Assembly: GCA_902796745.1 (NCBI GenBank)
Contig: CADBQC010000135.1
Coordinates: 1 to 9,708 of the forward strand
Direction: 5' to 3'
Length of the DNA: 9,708 nucleotides
Source: an uncultured Pseudomonadota bacterium
Lineage (GTDB): Bacteria > Pseudomonadota > Alphaproteobacteria > RUG11792
Position numbers and translations under genes: made by a program. Below the pieces are notes generated by a model. That model did no database searches, had not been told where the DNA came from, and worked only from the letters and a program-made list of their open reading frames with translations. Of this stretch, positions 1 to 6,237 are shown in pieces. Every line of letters starts with the position of its first letter. Positions within the stretch are counted from its first letter, which is position 1.

Positions 1-161
1 TGACAACTACAAAACTATGCTAAAGAAAGCCTGGATAACGAATAAGATAAAGAAAAATTTGAAGAAAAAGAACGCAGATAAATCTGCAACTTTACTCCTC
101 ATAGAACATGGGATTGGCACGCTGGGAAATAAATGATATGTTAATCACCAGAGGTGATTGG
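1..161. other. Left-edge flank without a convincing gene
   Basis: An open frame enters from the left edge and runs from base 2 to a TGA at 134-136 (44 codons, Lys-rich, ending in HGIGTLGNK). It could be the tail of an upstream gene or a remnant. I recognise no family, and another frame over the same DNA is about as plausible (ending in HRTWDWHAGK before a TAA). Given the dead transposase immediately downstream, this is most likely decaying sequence. A small hairpin at 143-159 is listed separately. Confidence 0.3.
143..159. repeat. Short perfect hairpin in front of the dead transposase
   Basis: AATCACC at 143-149 and GGTGATT at 153-159 are exact reverse complements separated by a 3-base AGA loop. 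The right arm overlaps a good Shine-Dalgarno sequence (GAGG, 151-154) placed 7 bases before the ATG at 162. In the intact element a stem here could have masked the ribosome binding site. Insertion sequences commonly block read-through transcription by this kind of arrangement, but applying it here is inference. Confidence 0.45.
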
Positions 162-799
162 ATGAGTAAAAAATTTTATAAATTTGCGCAGTTTGTGGGG
201 GTAAAGGATTATGGAAACAGGGAATTGCGAAGGGTAAACAGCGGTATAGATGTAAAACATTGAGGCAGAAACGGATAGTAGGTTAAAGTACGCCGACGAA
301 GAAAGGATGTTGTATCTGGAAGGGGGGGGATCTCGAATAATTGTTAGAATTATGAGTAAAATTTATATGTATCAGACCGTCATAAACCGGATACAGAAAG
401 CTGGTCTTAAGGTTTTAAAAGAAATGTCAAAAGTAAAGATTGATGAATTGCATATGTATATCAAATGGAACGAAGAACACGAATTTGGACGGCGGCAGAT
501 AGGAAAAAGATTTGAATTGAGGCCTGAAAAGCCTCAGTTTTAAGGAAATTAATCGATAAAATAATCTAAAAATTGCCTGTACTGATGGGAATTTTTCGTA
601 TAAAGAAGAGCCAGGCATGAATGCCGAGATCAAACACGTCATCAGCAAATCTGAGACTTGCTTGGTCGAAAATAAAAATTCAATAATACGAAGGCGATAG
701 GCGTGACTTTTCAGAAAAACAAGTTGTTACTCAAACGCACCCGATATGGTATCTGCCTCTCTGCTTTTGTTATTTTTGGTCAGGAATGCCTGCATTTGA
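162..799 (+). pseudogene. Decayed IS1-family transposase (relic insertion sequence)
   Basis: The transposase can be reassembled only by moving between frames. ATG 162 follows a GAGG ribosome binding site and opens MSKKFYK. From 185 another frame gives a zinc-finger-like CAVCGG followed by GKQRYRCK, where the expected last Cys region has decayed to KTLRQK. From about 262 a third frame gives YADEERMLYLEGGG, a helix-turn-helix-like stretch, and IDELHMYI with the first catalytic Asp (codon 442). At 486 the frame changes again for WTAADR, then hits stops. From 572 the frame gives CTDGNFSYKEE (second Asp, codon 584) and ETCLVENKNS with the terminal acidic motif, ending at TGA 797 after in-frame stops at 698 and 704. 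This order of motifs is typical of IS1-family DDE transposases of about 230 residues. At least four frame changes and several stops make it non-functional. I could not identify terminal inverted repeats or a target duplication. Confidence 0.8.
518..536. repeat. Terminator-like hairpin inside the transposase relic
   Basis: TGAGGC at 518-523 pairs with GCCTCA at 531-536 around a 7-base loop, followed by GTTTTAA. The short T-run makes it resemble a weak rho-independent terminator on the + strand. It lies inside former coding sequence, just before a stop created by decay, so it may be fortuitous. Confidence 0.25.
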
Positions 800-807
800 T
801 AATTTTT

Positions 808-834
808 TTGCAACATTAACGATTATTTTACAAA
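808..834 (+). promoter_or_regulatory. Weak candidate promoter for the platform operon
   Basis: TTGCAA (808-813) and TACAAA (829-834) resemble -35 and -10 boxes, each matching the consensus at about four of six positions with a short 15-base spacer. No better pair is visible between the transposase relic and the ATG at 883. In such AT-rich DNA chance matches are common. The operon might also be read from upstream. Confidence 0.2.
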
Positions 835-873
835 TTTTGTCAGAAGCTAAGTTTGTACGGAATTATCGTAAGC

Positions 874-878
874 AGGAG
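874..878 (+). promoter_or_regulatory. Ribosome binding site fixing the start at 883
   Basis: AGGAG lies 4 bases before ATG 883. It supports that ATG over the in-frame TTG at 853, which has no purine-rich sequence in front of it. It would remove ten residues from the longest possible reading. Confidence 0.65.
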
Positions 879-882
879 AGAG

Positions 883-2034
883 ATGGCAGAAATCAAAAAT
901 ATTCTTTCGTGCATTAACAAGTTTCGCCTGAGCAATATATGTACCGTTACGTCAAGACAAAATGGATTTTTACGAGTAATCATTGCTGAAAATGGTTTGC
1001 ATTTGTGTCATATAGATAGTGGGCAGATTAAAAAGAAAATCGAAAGTGAAATTGCGAAAAAACAAGCAATTTTCGAATACCTACGCAAATTTCCACTACT
1101 GCCTCTGGACATCATTATTTCGAGTAACACAATGTCATGTCGTTCTATATCTTTGAATAATTTGCGCCACAAAGATATGGAAATGTTGGCTCGGAATATT
1201 TTAAGTAGCAAAAACGGATTGATAAATCTGGTTTGCTACGAGAAAAGATTTTCGTATAGAACCGGGGTAGCAACGTTGTGCAACATGAAATTGATGCCCG
1301 ATTTAGGAACGGTCTTGTCAGAGTTACTTAACATTGGCAATCCTATACGAACAACAATTACTAGTCCGCTTTGGATTGTCAGAAGTTACCTTAATGTCTA
1401 TCCAACAGAAATAGGCAAGTTTAAGGCGCAACTCTTTGCTGTGAATTCAGTGTTGAATAAGGAAATTATAGTCCTTCACGACAGTCAGTATGTTTTTTAT
1501 AAAAAATGTATTACACAAGATTTTAATGAAAAATTCGAGATAGATGAGGCAATTAAATTTCTCAATCGGCTTTTTAATATAGAGCTTAACGATATCGCTA
1601 TTTATAGATTCGATGATGCAACGCTTGATACATTTACCAAAAGCTTGGATGCAGATATGCGACTGATTTCTCAGTCTCAAAACTATTCCGCTACAAATAA
1701 TGTAGTAAATTTAAATTTTGTCGCAAAATCTGTTTGTTTTTGCCTTCTTTTGTTTTTAAGTATAAACAGTATTTCTAATATTATAAAAATTTATGATTAC
1801 AATAGTCGAATAAATAAGATAAAGGAAATAACTGATTCTGTCGGTTCAGATATTGTAAATGAGGTGGCATTATGGGAAAATTTAAACGAATATATATTTT
1901 TGAAACCACTAAATATTAAAATAAAATTAACAGAAAAACTCAAGACAATTCATAAAAAAATTCAGAATATTTCGGTAAAAGTAGATAAGAAGACAAAACA
2001 ACCGATTTTTAGAGCTATATATGAAAATGACTGA
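883..2034 (+). CDS. PilM/PilN- or GspL-like inner-membrane platform protein
   Basis: The product is 383 residues. A long polar N-terminal part (about 1-275) has the alternating strand/helix character expected of the actin-like cytoplasmic domain of PilM or GspL. One hydrophobic span follows at about 280-300 (FVAKSVCFCLLLFLSINSISNII), then a short lysine-rich tail of about 80 residues that should face the periplasm. This single late membrane span and the total length match GspL, or a fusion of PilM with PilN, both known to link the cytoplasmic assembly ATPase to the periplasmic platform in type II secretion and type IV pili. The assignment rests on topology and on the two following genes, not on a diagnostic motif. 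The gene overlaps its neighbour by 14 bases, suggesting translational coupling. The in-frame TTG at 853 was rejected as start because AGGAG precedes ATG 883. Alternative: an unrelated membrane protein. Confidence 0.5.
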   Translation: MAEIKNILSCINKFRLSNICTVTSRQNGFLRVIIAENGLHLCHIDSGQIKKKIESEIAKKQAIFEYLRKFPLLPLDIIISSNTMSCRSISLNNLRHKDMEMLARNILSSKNGLINLVCYEKRFSYRTGVATLCNMKLMPDLGTVLSELLNIGNPIRTTITSPLWIVRSYLNVYPTEIGKFKAQLFAVNSVLNKEIIVLHDSQYVFYKKCITQDFNEKFEIDEAIKFLNRLFNIELNDIAIYRFDDATLDTFTKSLDADMRLISQSQNYSATNNVVNLNFVAKSVCFCLLLFLSINSISNIIKIYDYNSRINKIKEITDSVGSDIVNEVALWENLNEYIFLKPLNIKIKLTEKLKTIHKKIQNISVKVDKKTKQPIFRAIYEND

Positions 2035-2533
2035 AATGCTACTATTTATAGCGAGAAATAAAATCTACACATCGTCAATTTTGGCAATGATAATAGTATC
2101 GCTCTCTTCTTCCTTTTATAGGAGTAAGGAGTTTGCACGGTGCGAGCAAACTGAAATGGAGATGAAGCCGATTATAAGCATAGCAACGAATAATGAAAAA
2201 CTAAGCTTTATAAGAAATCACAAATTTGCTGGACAAAATTCCGACATTAAGAATTTCATGCAAACAGTTGCAAAAAAAACTTACTCTAAAATTTCTTTAA
2301 TTGAAAAAATTTCAGAAAAACAGATTGGTAAAATAAATGCAACCAAGTTAAAAATAACAGGATTATTTTGGCACGATATATTCATATTCGAGTTTCTTGA
2401 CAAAATTCAAAATTTTGCTCCGGGATTTTTGAATATAGATGCCGTTGAGATAGATAAAATAGCCAAAACAATAGGACAGAAGCCGATATTAAAGTTGGAG
2501 TTAGTATGCGAAATATTTCAAAAATTACAGTAG
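2021..2533 (+). CDS. PilO/GspM-like membrane-anchored periplasmic protein
   Basis: The product is 170 residues. It begins with a short cytoplasmic segment and a hydrophobic anchor at about 14-32 (YTSSILAMIIVSLSSSFY), followed by a polar domain that should lie in the periplasm. The C-terminal half, about residues 105-165, has the pattern seen in PilO and GspM: a strand (KLKITGLFWHD), a helix (IFEFLDKIQNF), a PGFLNIDAVEI turn and strand, then a final strand (PILKLELVCEIF). In those families this forms a ferredoxin-like fold that pairs with PilN or GspL. The gene starts inside the end of the preceding gene and runs into the start of the next by 28 bases, so all three are probably made together. 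No clear ribosome binding site precedes ATG 2021. ATGs at 2027 and 2036 are also possible starts, and reinitiation after the upstream gene is likely. Confidence 0.55.
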   Translation: MKMTEMLLFIARNKIYTSSILAMIIVSLSSSFYRSKEFARCEQTEMEMKPIISIATNNEKLSFIRNHKFAGQNSDIKNFMQTVAKKTYSKISLIEKISEKQIGKINATKLKITGLFWHDIFIFEFLDKIQNFAPGFLNIDAVEIDKIAKTIGQKPILKLELVCEIFQKLQ

Positions 2534-2838
2534 CCATCACCGCAATAACGAATATTGCTTTTTGTGAAATTCAGGAGTCATTTTTTATGAGTGATGCTGA
2601 TTCCAAAAAGGCTATTTTATTGGCAAAACAGTATGAAAAATCTGATTCAAATGAGGATGTAACTTTTAAATTATCTGGTATATTTTTTATTGATGAAATG
2701 AATTGGACTATTTGGCTCAACGGCACGCCATATTCAGAAGCCGGACAGCATGGTAATTTTTCTATAGATGAAGTGTCAGAAACAGAAGTGATTATTACAA
2801 CATCCTCCGGAGAAACATTTGTATTATCGGTAGAATAA
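2506..2838 (+). CDS. Small exported PilP/GspC-like protein
   Basis: The product is 110 residues with an apparent signal peptide (MRNISKITVAITAITNIAFC, residues 1-20). The mature C-terminal half reads as a small beta domain: FKLSGIFFIDEMNWTIWLNGTPY, then FSIDEVSETEVIITTSSGETFVLSV. A GI...W..WLNG strand pair followed by a 'V..V.....V.I....G....L' pattern is what the HR domain of GspC and PilP looks like, a domain that binds the outer-membrane secretin. No PDZ domain follows, so it is shorter than GspC and closer to PilP. A Cys at residue 20 could suggest a lipoprotein, but the context is not a clean lipobox. GGAG lies 5 bases before ATG 2506. An in-frame ATG at 2587 also has an AGGAG (2573-2577), but starting there would lose the export signal. 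It is the last gene of the operon; no secretin gene follows. Confidence 0.55.
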   Translation: MRNISKITVAITAITNIAFCEIQESFFMSDADSKKAILLAKQYEKSDSNEDVTFKLSGIFFIDEMNWTIWLNGTPYSEAGQHGNFSIDEVSETEVIITTSSGETFVLSVE

Positions 2839-2849
2839 ACACACTTGTC

Positions 2850-2915
2850 CCTGTCAAGGTCAGCGCCCGAAGGTCTGTGACCTAGGAGCGCTGAGCGTAT
2901 GCGTACCTTGACAGG
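2850..2915. repeat. Branched palindrome between convergent operons
   Basis: An 11-base outer stem (CCTGTCAAGGT 2850-2860, ACCTTGACAGG 2905-2915) encloses a second stem (CAGCGC 2861-2866 with GCGCTG 2888-2893). That one encloses a third (AGGTC 2871-2875 with GACCT 2879-2883, loop TGT). Eleven bases at 2894-2904 stay unpaired on the 3' side. The block is clearly GC-richer than the surrounding genes. It could be an interspersed palindromic element, a small structured RNA, or part of a terminator for the + operon ending at 2838. No T-run follows, so a simple intrinsic terminator is unlikely. Confidence 0.65.
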
Positions 2916-2920
2916 TTCAG

Positions 2921-2962
2921 GGGCGCGATGTGGTAAAATTAAAAACATACCACATCGCGCCC
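2921..2962. repeat. Perfect 15-bp hairpin just after the mfd stop
   Basis: GGGCGCGATGTGGTA at 2921-2935 and TACCACATCGCGCCC at 2948-2962 are exact reverse complements with a 12-base A-rich loop. The hairpin begins 5 bases beyond the mfd stop codon and lies 82 bases beyond the stop of the convergent + operon. Its strength and place suggest a bidirectional transcript end or an mRNA 3' stabiliser. Neither side has the T-run of a standard rho-independent terminator, so that role is inference. Confidence 0.7.
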
Positions 2963-2967
2963 TCATA

Positions 2968-5900
2968 TTACATCTTTGTATACAATTCTCGCATAAGCCT
3001 GTACACATCATTTGTGCGCGCAACTATATTTTTCCATTTTTTCAGTATTACAATTTTTTGATCATTTCGAATTTTAAAACTCCCTGAATTTTCCGAGATA
3101 ACATCAGAGTTTAAGAATTTCATGAGCTCCTCTATGCTTTTGCATTTGTTTTCGCAAAAGGAAAAGATGATACCATTTGTTCCTACGTCGAGTTTTTCGA
3201 TATCGTTTGCCAAACACAGTAGCTTGATTTTTATTAAAATCAGCAAGTTTGTCACTTCAAAAGGAATTACACCAAATCGATCAGATAATTCGTACTCCAT
3301 TGCATCAACAGCGGTTTCTGTGTCTAGTGATCCAATGCGTCGGTACATTTCCAGTCTTAGTGCAGAATCATTGATATAATACTCTGGTATTAATGCAGGT
3401 ACACCTAGGTTAATTTGAACTTCATGTTTATTCGAGAACTGTCCCTGATGTCCTGATTTCAACATCAGAATCGCTTCTTGTAACATTGATTGATAGAGTT
3501 CAACACCAACTTCTTTGATATAGCCTGATTGTTCTTCTCCCAGCAGATTACCTGCCCCACGAATATCAAGATCATACGAAGCCAGACTAAATCCTGCTCC
3601 AAGTTTATTCAAATTTTCGAGTACTTCTAGACGTTTCTTTGCTGTATCACTTAAGACACTCGCCTCATCTACGAGCAAGTAAGCGTAGGCCTGACGCTTG
3701 GAGCGTCCTACTCTCCCTCGTAATTGATAAAGCTGGGAAAGTCCAAATAAATCAAATCGGTGAATTAAAATTGTATTGGCATTGGGGATATCTATTCCGG
3801 AATCTATAACATTTGTTGAAATCAGTACGTCGATTGAACCATCACAAAAATCGCTCAAAATTTCTTCAAGAATTGCTGTCTTTCCATGGGCTTTTGCAAT
3901 TCGCAATTCTGGAAACAGTTTTGAAATATGCTCGTAAATTGCGTCCAGAAATTCAATTCTGGGGGTCACAACAAAGACTTGTCCGCCGATTTTTGTTTCG
4001 TGTTCGATGGCTTGCTTCAGTATCTCATTATTGTAGTTATGAACCAAAGTTTTTACAGGCAACCTATCCGTTGGTGGAGTTGTAATCATGCTTAATTCTT
4101 TTACGCCAGACATTGCTAGTTGCAATGTGCGTGGTATAGGAGTGGCGCTTAATGTCATGAAATGTGTCGTTTCGTGATGCTTTTTCAAAAATTCTTTTTG
4201 TTTTACTCCGAAATGTTGCTCCTCATCAATAATTACCAGTCCAAGATCAGCGAATTCAATCCTTTCTGACAAGATGGCATGAGTTGCGATAATAATCTGC
4301 ACTTTTCCTGATTTTATATCTGCCAAACTTTGTTGAAAACGTGCTTTTGGCACAAAACGCGAAAGTTGACAAATCTCAATGCCAAAACCTTTAAATCGTT
4401 TTTGAAAATTTTTGTAATGTTGCAAAACTAAAATTGTAGTCGGTGCGAGCAAAACAACTTGCCTTAGTGATGATGCAACTATAAATGAGGCTCGCAGTGC
4501 AACTTCAGTTTTTCCAAATCCTACATCTCCGCAAATCAATCGATCCATTGGTGTATCAGAAGTTAGGTCGCCTATAACATCATCAATAGCAGACAGCTGA
4601 TCTTCCGTCTCTATATGTCCAAAACCTCTGCAAAATTTCTCATAATCGTCAGGAATCTCGAATGGTTTTGTCTTTTGCATCTTTCGTTTTGCTGCTAGTT
4701 GCACAAGATCATTTGCTATGACCAGCAATTTTTTATGTACTTTTTGTTTGCGATTAATCCAAGCATTGCTCTTCAAATAGTCAAGCTGTACATTAGATTC
4801 TGCATTGCCATATCGTGAAATTAAATTTATATTTTCGATAGGAATGTATAATTTGTCATTGTTTTGATATCGTAGCACTATAAAATCATGAGAAATGCCA
4901 GCAACATCGAGGTTAACTAGACCATCGAAAATAGCTATGCCGTGCTTTTCATGCACAACAAAATCTCCAAGAGACAATTTTGAATAATCTTTGAAGAAGT
5001 TCTTTGAGTTTTTTTTGCGAGCAAGCTTTAATTCTTCGCCAAAAAGACTTTGCTCTGTATATATTGTTAATTTATCTGATATAAATCCATTGTTCAAATC
5101 AGAAATTATTAAATTTAGTTTATCTTTCTCCATTTTTGAAAAAGTTGTTATTTCTTTTATATTCTTGTGTTTCAACAAATCTTTTGTTATATTGTATGAA
5201 CCATTGGTTTTTAATGAAAATACGGTAGTGTTTTGCAATTTATTTAATAAATTATGCAGTTCAATTTCATTTCTAATGTTGTATTTTTCTCTCAGATGTC
5301 TGAACTTTGAATTACTTGCAAAAGGATTTAATTCGTAAAATTCAAATCTTTTTGTAACGTCGTTTATTGCATCTGTAAATATTTCGGCAACCGGTAAGAC
5401 ATTGGAATATTGTTTGTATTCTTCTTCGCATTTTTCGAAAAATATTTTGTTATGCTTCTGCAGTTCAAAATCAAAAATAAACCTGGTATCTTCTGTAAGG
5501 TAGTCCAAAATACTTACTGTTTTCTCATGAAAACAACTTTGATACCATTCAATCCCTGGGAAATAATTTCCATTCGCTATTGTCTCCTTTACTCGCTCAT
5601 CGCTAAATTTGTATTTTTGTTTAAATAAATGCCGTGTTTCCTCATTTAAAATTATTTCTGAGCATTTGACAAGTTCTATGTTTTCGAGTTCTTTTATGCT
5701 GAGTTGAGTTTCTTTATCGAATTCTTTTATAGACTCGATTTTATCTCCAATAAATTCTAGTCTTACTGGATTTTGCATATCTGGGACGTAAACGTCGATA
5801 ATTCCTCCTCTGACAGCAAAAGTTCCTGTTGTATTAACTACTGCACTTCTTATATATCCGAAGTTTAGCAATTTGTTAACTAACGTAGGTATGGCATATC

Positions 5901-6237
5901 CGCTACCTTTTGTGATTTCTATACCCTCAGAAAAAAAACTGGTATCTGCAACTTTATAATTCAGTGCTAGCATATCGGTTATTATAATCTTAGGATGTCG
6001 GTTTACGATATGAGCTAGAGAAACAGCTCTTCGTTTAAAAACATCATAATTAAAAACTGCGGTTTCGTATATATCGGAGGAGAAAGAATCAAGATACTCC
6101 ACCGGCATTCTTAATTTAAATATCGAATAAATATGGCTTGCCAATCCACTATCTGCAAACACAATAACATAGTGTTTATGAGGGTAATCACAAAACGGCA
6201 ACCATTCTGGTGATATACCCTCAAATGTAGCTTTCAT
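2968..6237 (-). CDS. mfd: Transcription-repair coupling factor (Mfd)
   Basis: The product is 1089 residues, slightly shorter than the 1148 of E. coli Mfd. Mfd is an ATP-driven DNA translocase that pushes RNA polymerase stalled at DNA damage off the template and recruits UvrA for nucleotide excision repair. The domains are in family order. First comes an N-terminal UvrB-like region (about 1-330). The RNA-polymerase-interaction domain follows at about 420-480 (LSLGDFVVHEKHGIAIFDGL ... LYIPIENINLISRYG). The helicase motor then has Walker A GDVGFGKT (about 568), Walker B DEEQHFG (about 669), motif III LSATPIPRTL (about 694), and QLRGRVGRS with DIRGAGNLLG (about 889), the translocation-motif region. 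A C-terminal TRCF domain spans about 936-1030. No key motif is missing. The ATG shares its A with the last base of the htrA TAA (TAATG), so translation is probably coupled to htrA. No strong ribosome binding site precedes it. Confidence 0.96.
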   Translation of the reverse strand: MKATFEGISPEWLPFCDYPHKHYVIVFADSGLASHIYSIFKLRMPVEYLDSFSSDIYETAVFNYDVFKRRAVSLAHIVNRHPKIIITDMLALNYKVADTSFFSEGIEITKGSGYAIPTLVNKLLNFGYIRSAVVNTTGTFAVRGGIIDVYVPDMQNPVRLEFIGDKIESIKEFDKETQLSIKELENIELVKCSEIILNEETRHLFKQKYKFSDERVKETIANGNYFPGIEWYQSCFHEKTVSILDYLTEDTRFIFDFELQKHNKIFFEKCEEEYKQYSNVLPVAEIFTDAINDVTKRFEFYELNPFASNSKFRHLREKYNIRNEIELHNLLNKLQNTTVFSLKTNGSYNITKDLLKHKNIKEITTFSKMEKDKLNLIISDLNNGFISDKLTIYTEQSLFGEELKLARKKNSKNFFKDYSKLSLGDFVVHEKHGIAIFDGLVNLDVAGISHDFIVLRYQNNDKLYIPIENINLISRYGNAESNVQLDYLKSNAWINRKQKVHKKLLVIANDLVQLAAKRKMQKTKPFEIPDDYEKFCRGFGHIETEDQLSAIDDVIGDLTSDTPMDRLICGDVGFGKTEVALRASFIVASSLRQVVLLAPTTILVLQHYKNFQKRFKGFGIEICQLSRFVPKARFQQSLADIKSGKVQIIIATHAILSERIEFADLGLVIIDEEQHFGVKQKEFLKKHHETTHFMTLSATPIPRTLQLAMSGVKELSMITTPPTDRLPVKTLVHNYNNEILKQAIEHETKIGGQVFVVTPRIEFLDAIYEHISKLFPELRIAKAHGKTAILEEILSDFCDGSIDVLISTNVIDSGIDIPNANTILIHRFDLFGLSQLYQLRGRVGRSKRQAYAYLLVDEASVLSDTAKKRLEVLENLNKLGAGFSLASYDLDIRGAGNLLGEEQSGYIKEVGVELYQSMLQEAILMLKSGHQGQFSNKHEVQINLGVPALIPEYYINDSALRLEMYRRIGSLDTETAVDAMEYELSDRFGVIPFEVTNLLILIKIKLLCLANDIEKLDVGTNGIIFSFCENKCKSIEELMKFLNSDVISENSGSFKIRNDQKIVILKKWKNIVARTNDVYRLMRELYTKM

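Noticed and set aside
307..543. Stand-alone 78-residue protein
   Set aside because: It is the middle fragment of the IS1-family transposase relic, with matching motifs continuing in other frames on both sides.
853..882. TTG start ten codons upstream for the platform protein
   Set aside because: No ribosome binding site precedes it, while ATG 883 has AGGAG at 4 bases.
2850..2915. tRNA or tRNA-like gene, suggested by the nested stems
   Set aside because: No 7-bp acceptor stem with CCA-type end, no T-loop GTTCRA motif in the right place, and the stem lengths do not fit a cloverleaf.
2921..2970. Classical rho-independent terminator
   Set aside because: The stem is excellent but no T-run follows on either strand.
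2571..3023. Minus-strand open frame of 150 codons
   Set aside because: It is antisense to the PilP/GspC-like gene, crosses both palindromes and overlaps the mfd end in another frame. It has no family resemblance or ribosome binding site.
4991..5338. Plus-strand open frame of 115 codons within mfd
   Set aside because: Phe/Ser/Leu-rich antisense of the mfd coding strand, with no independent signal.
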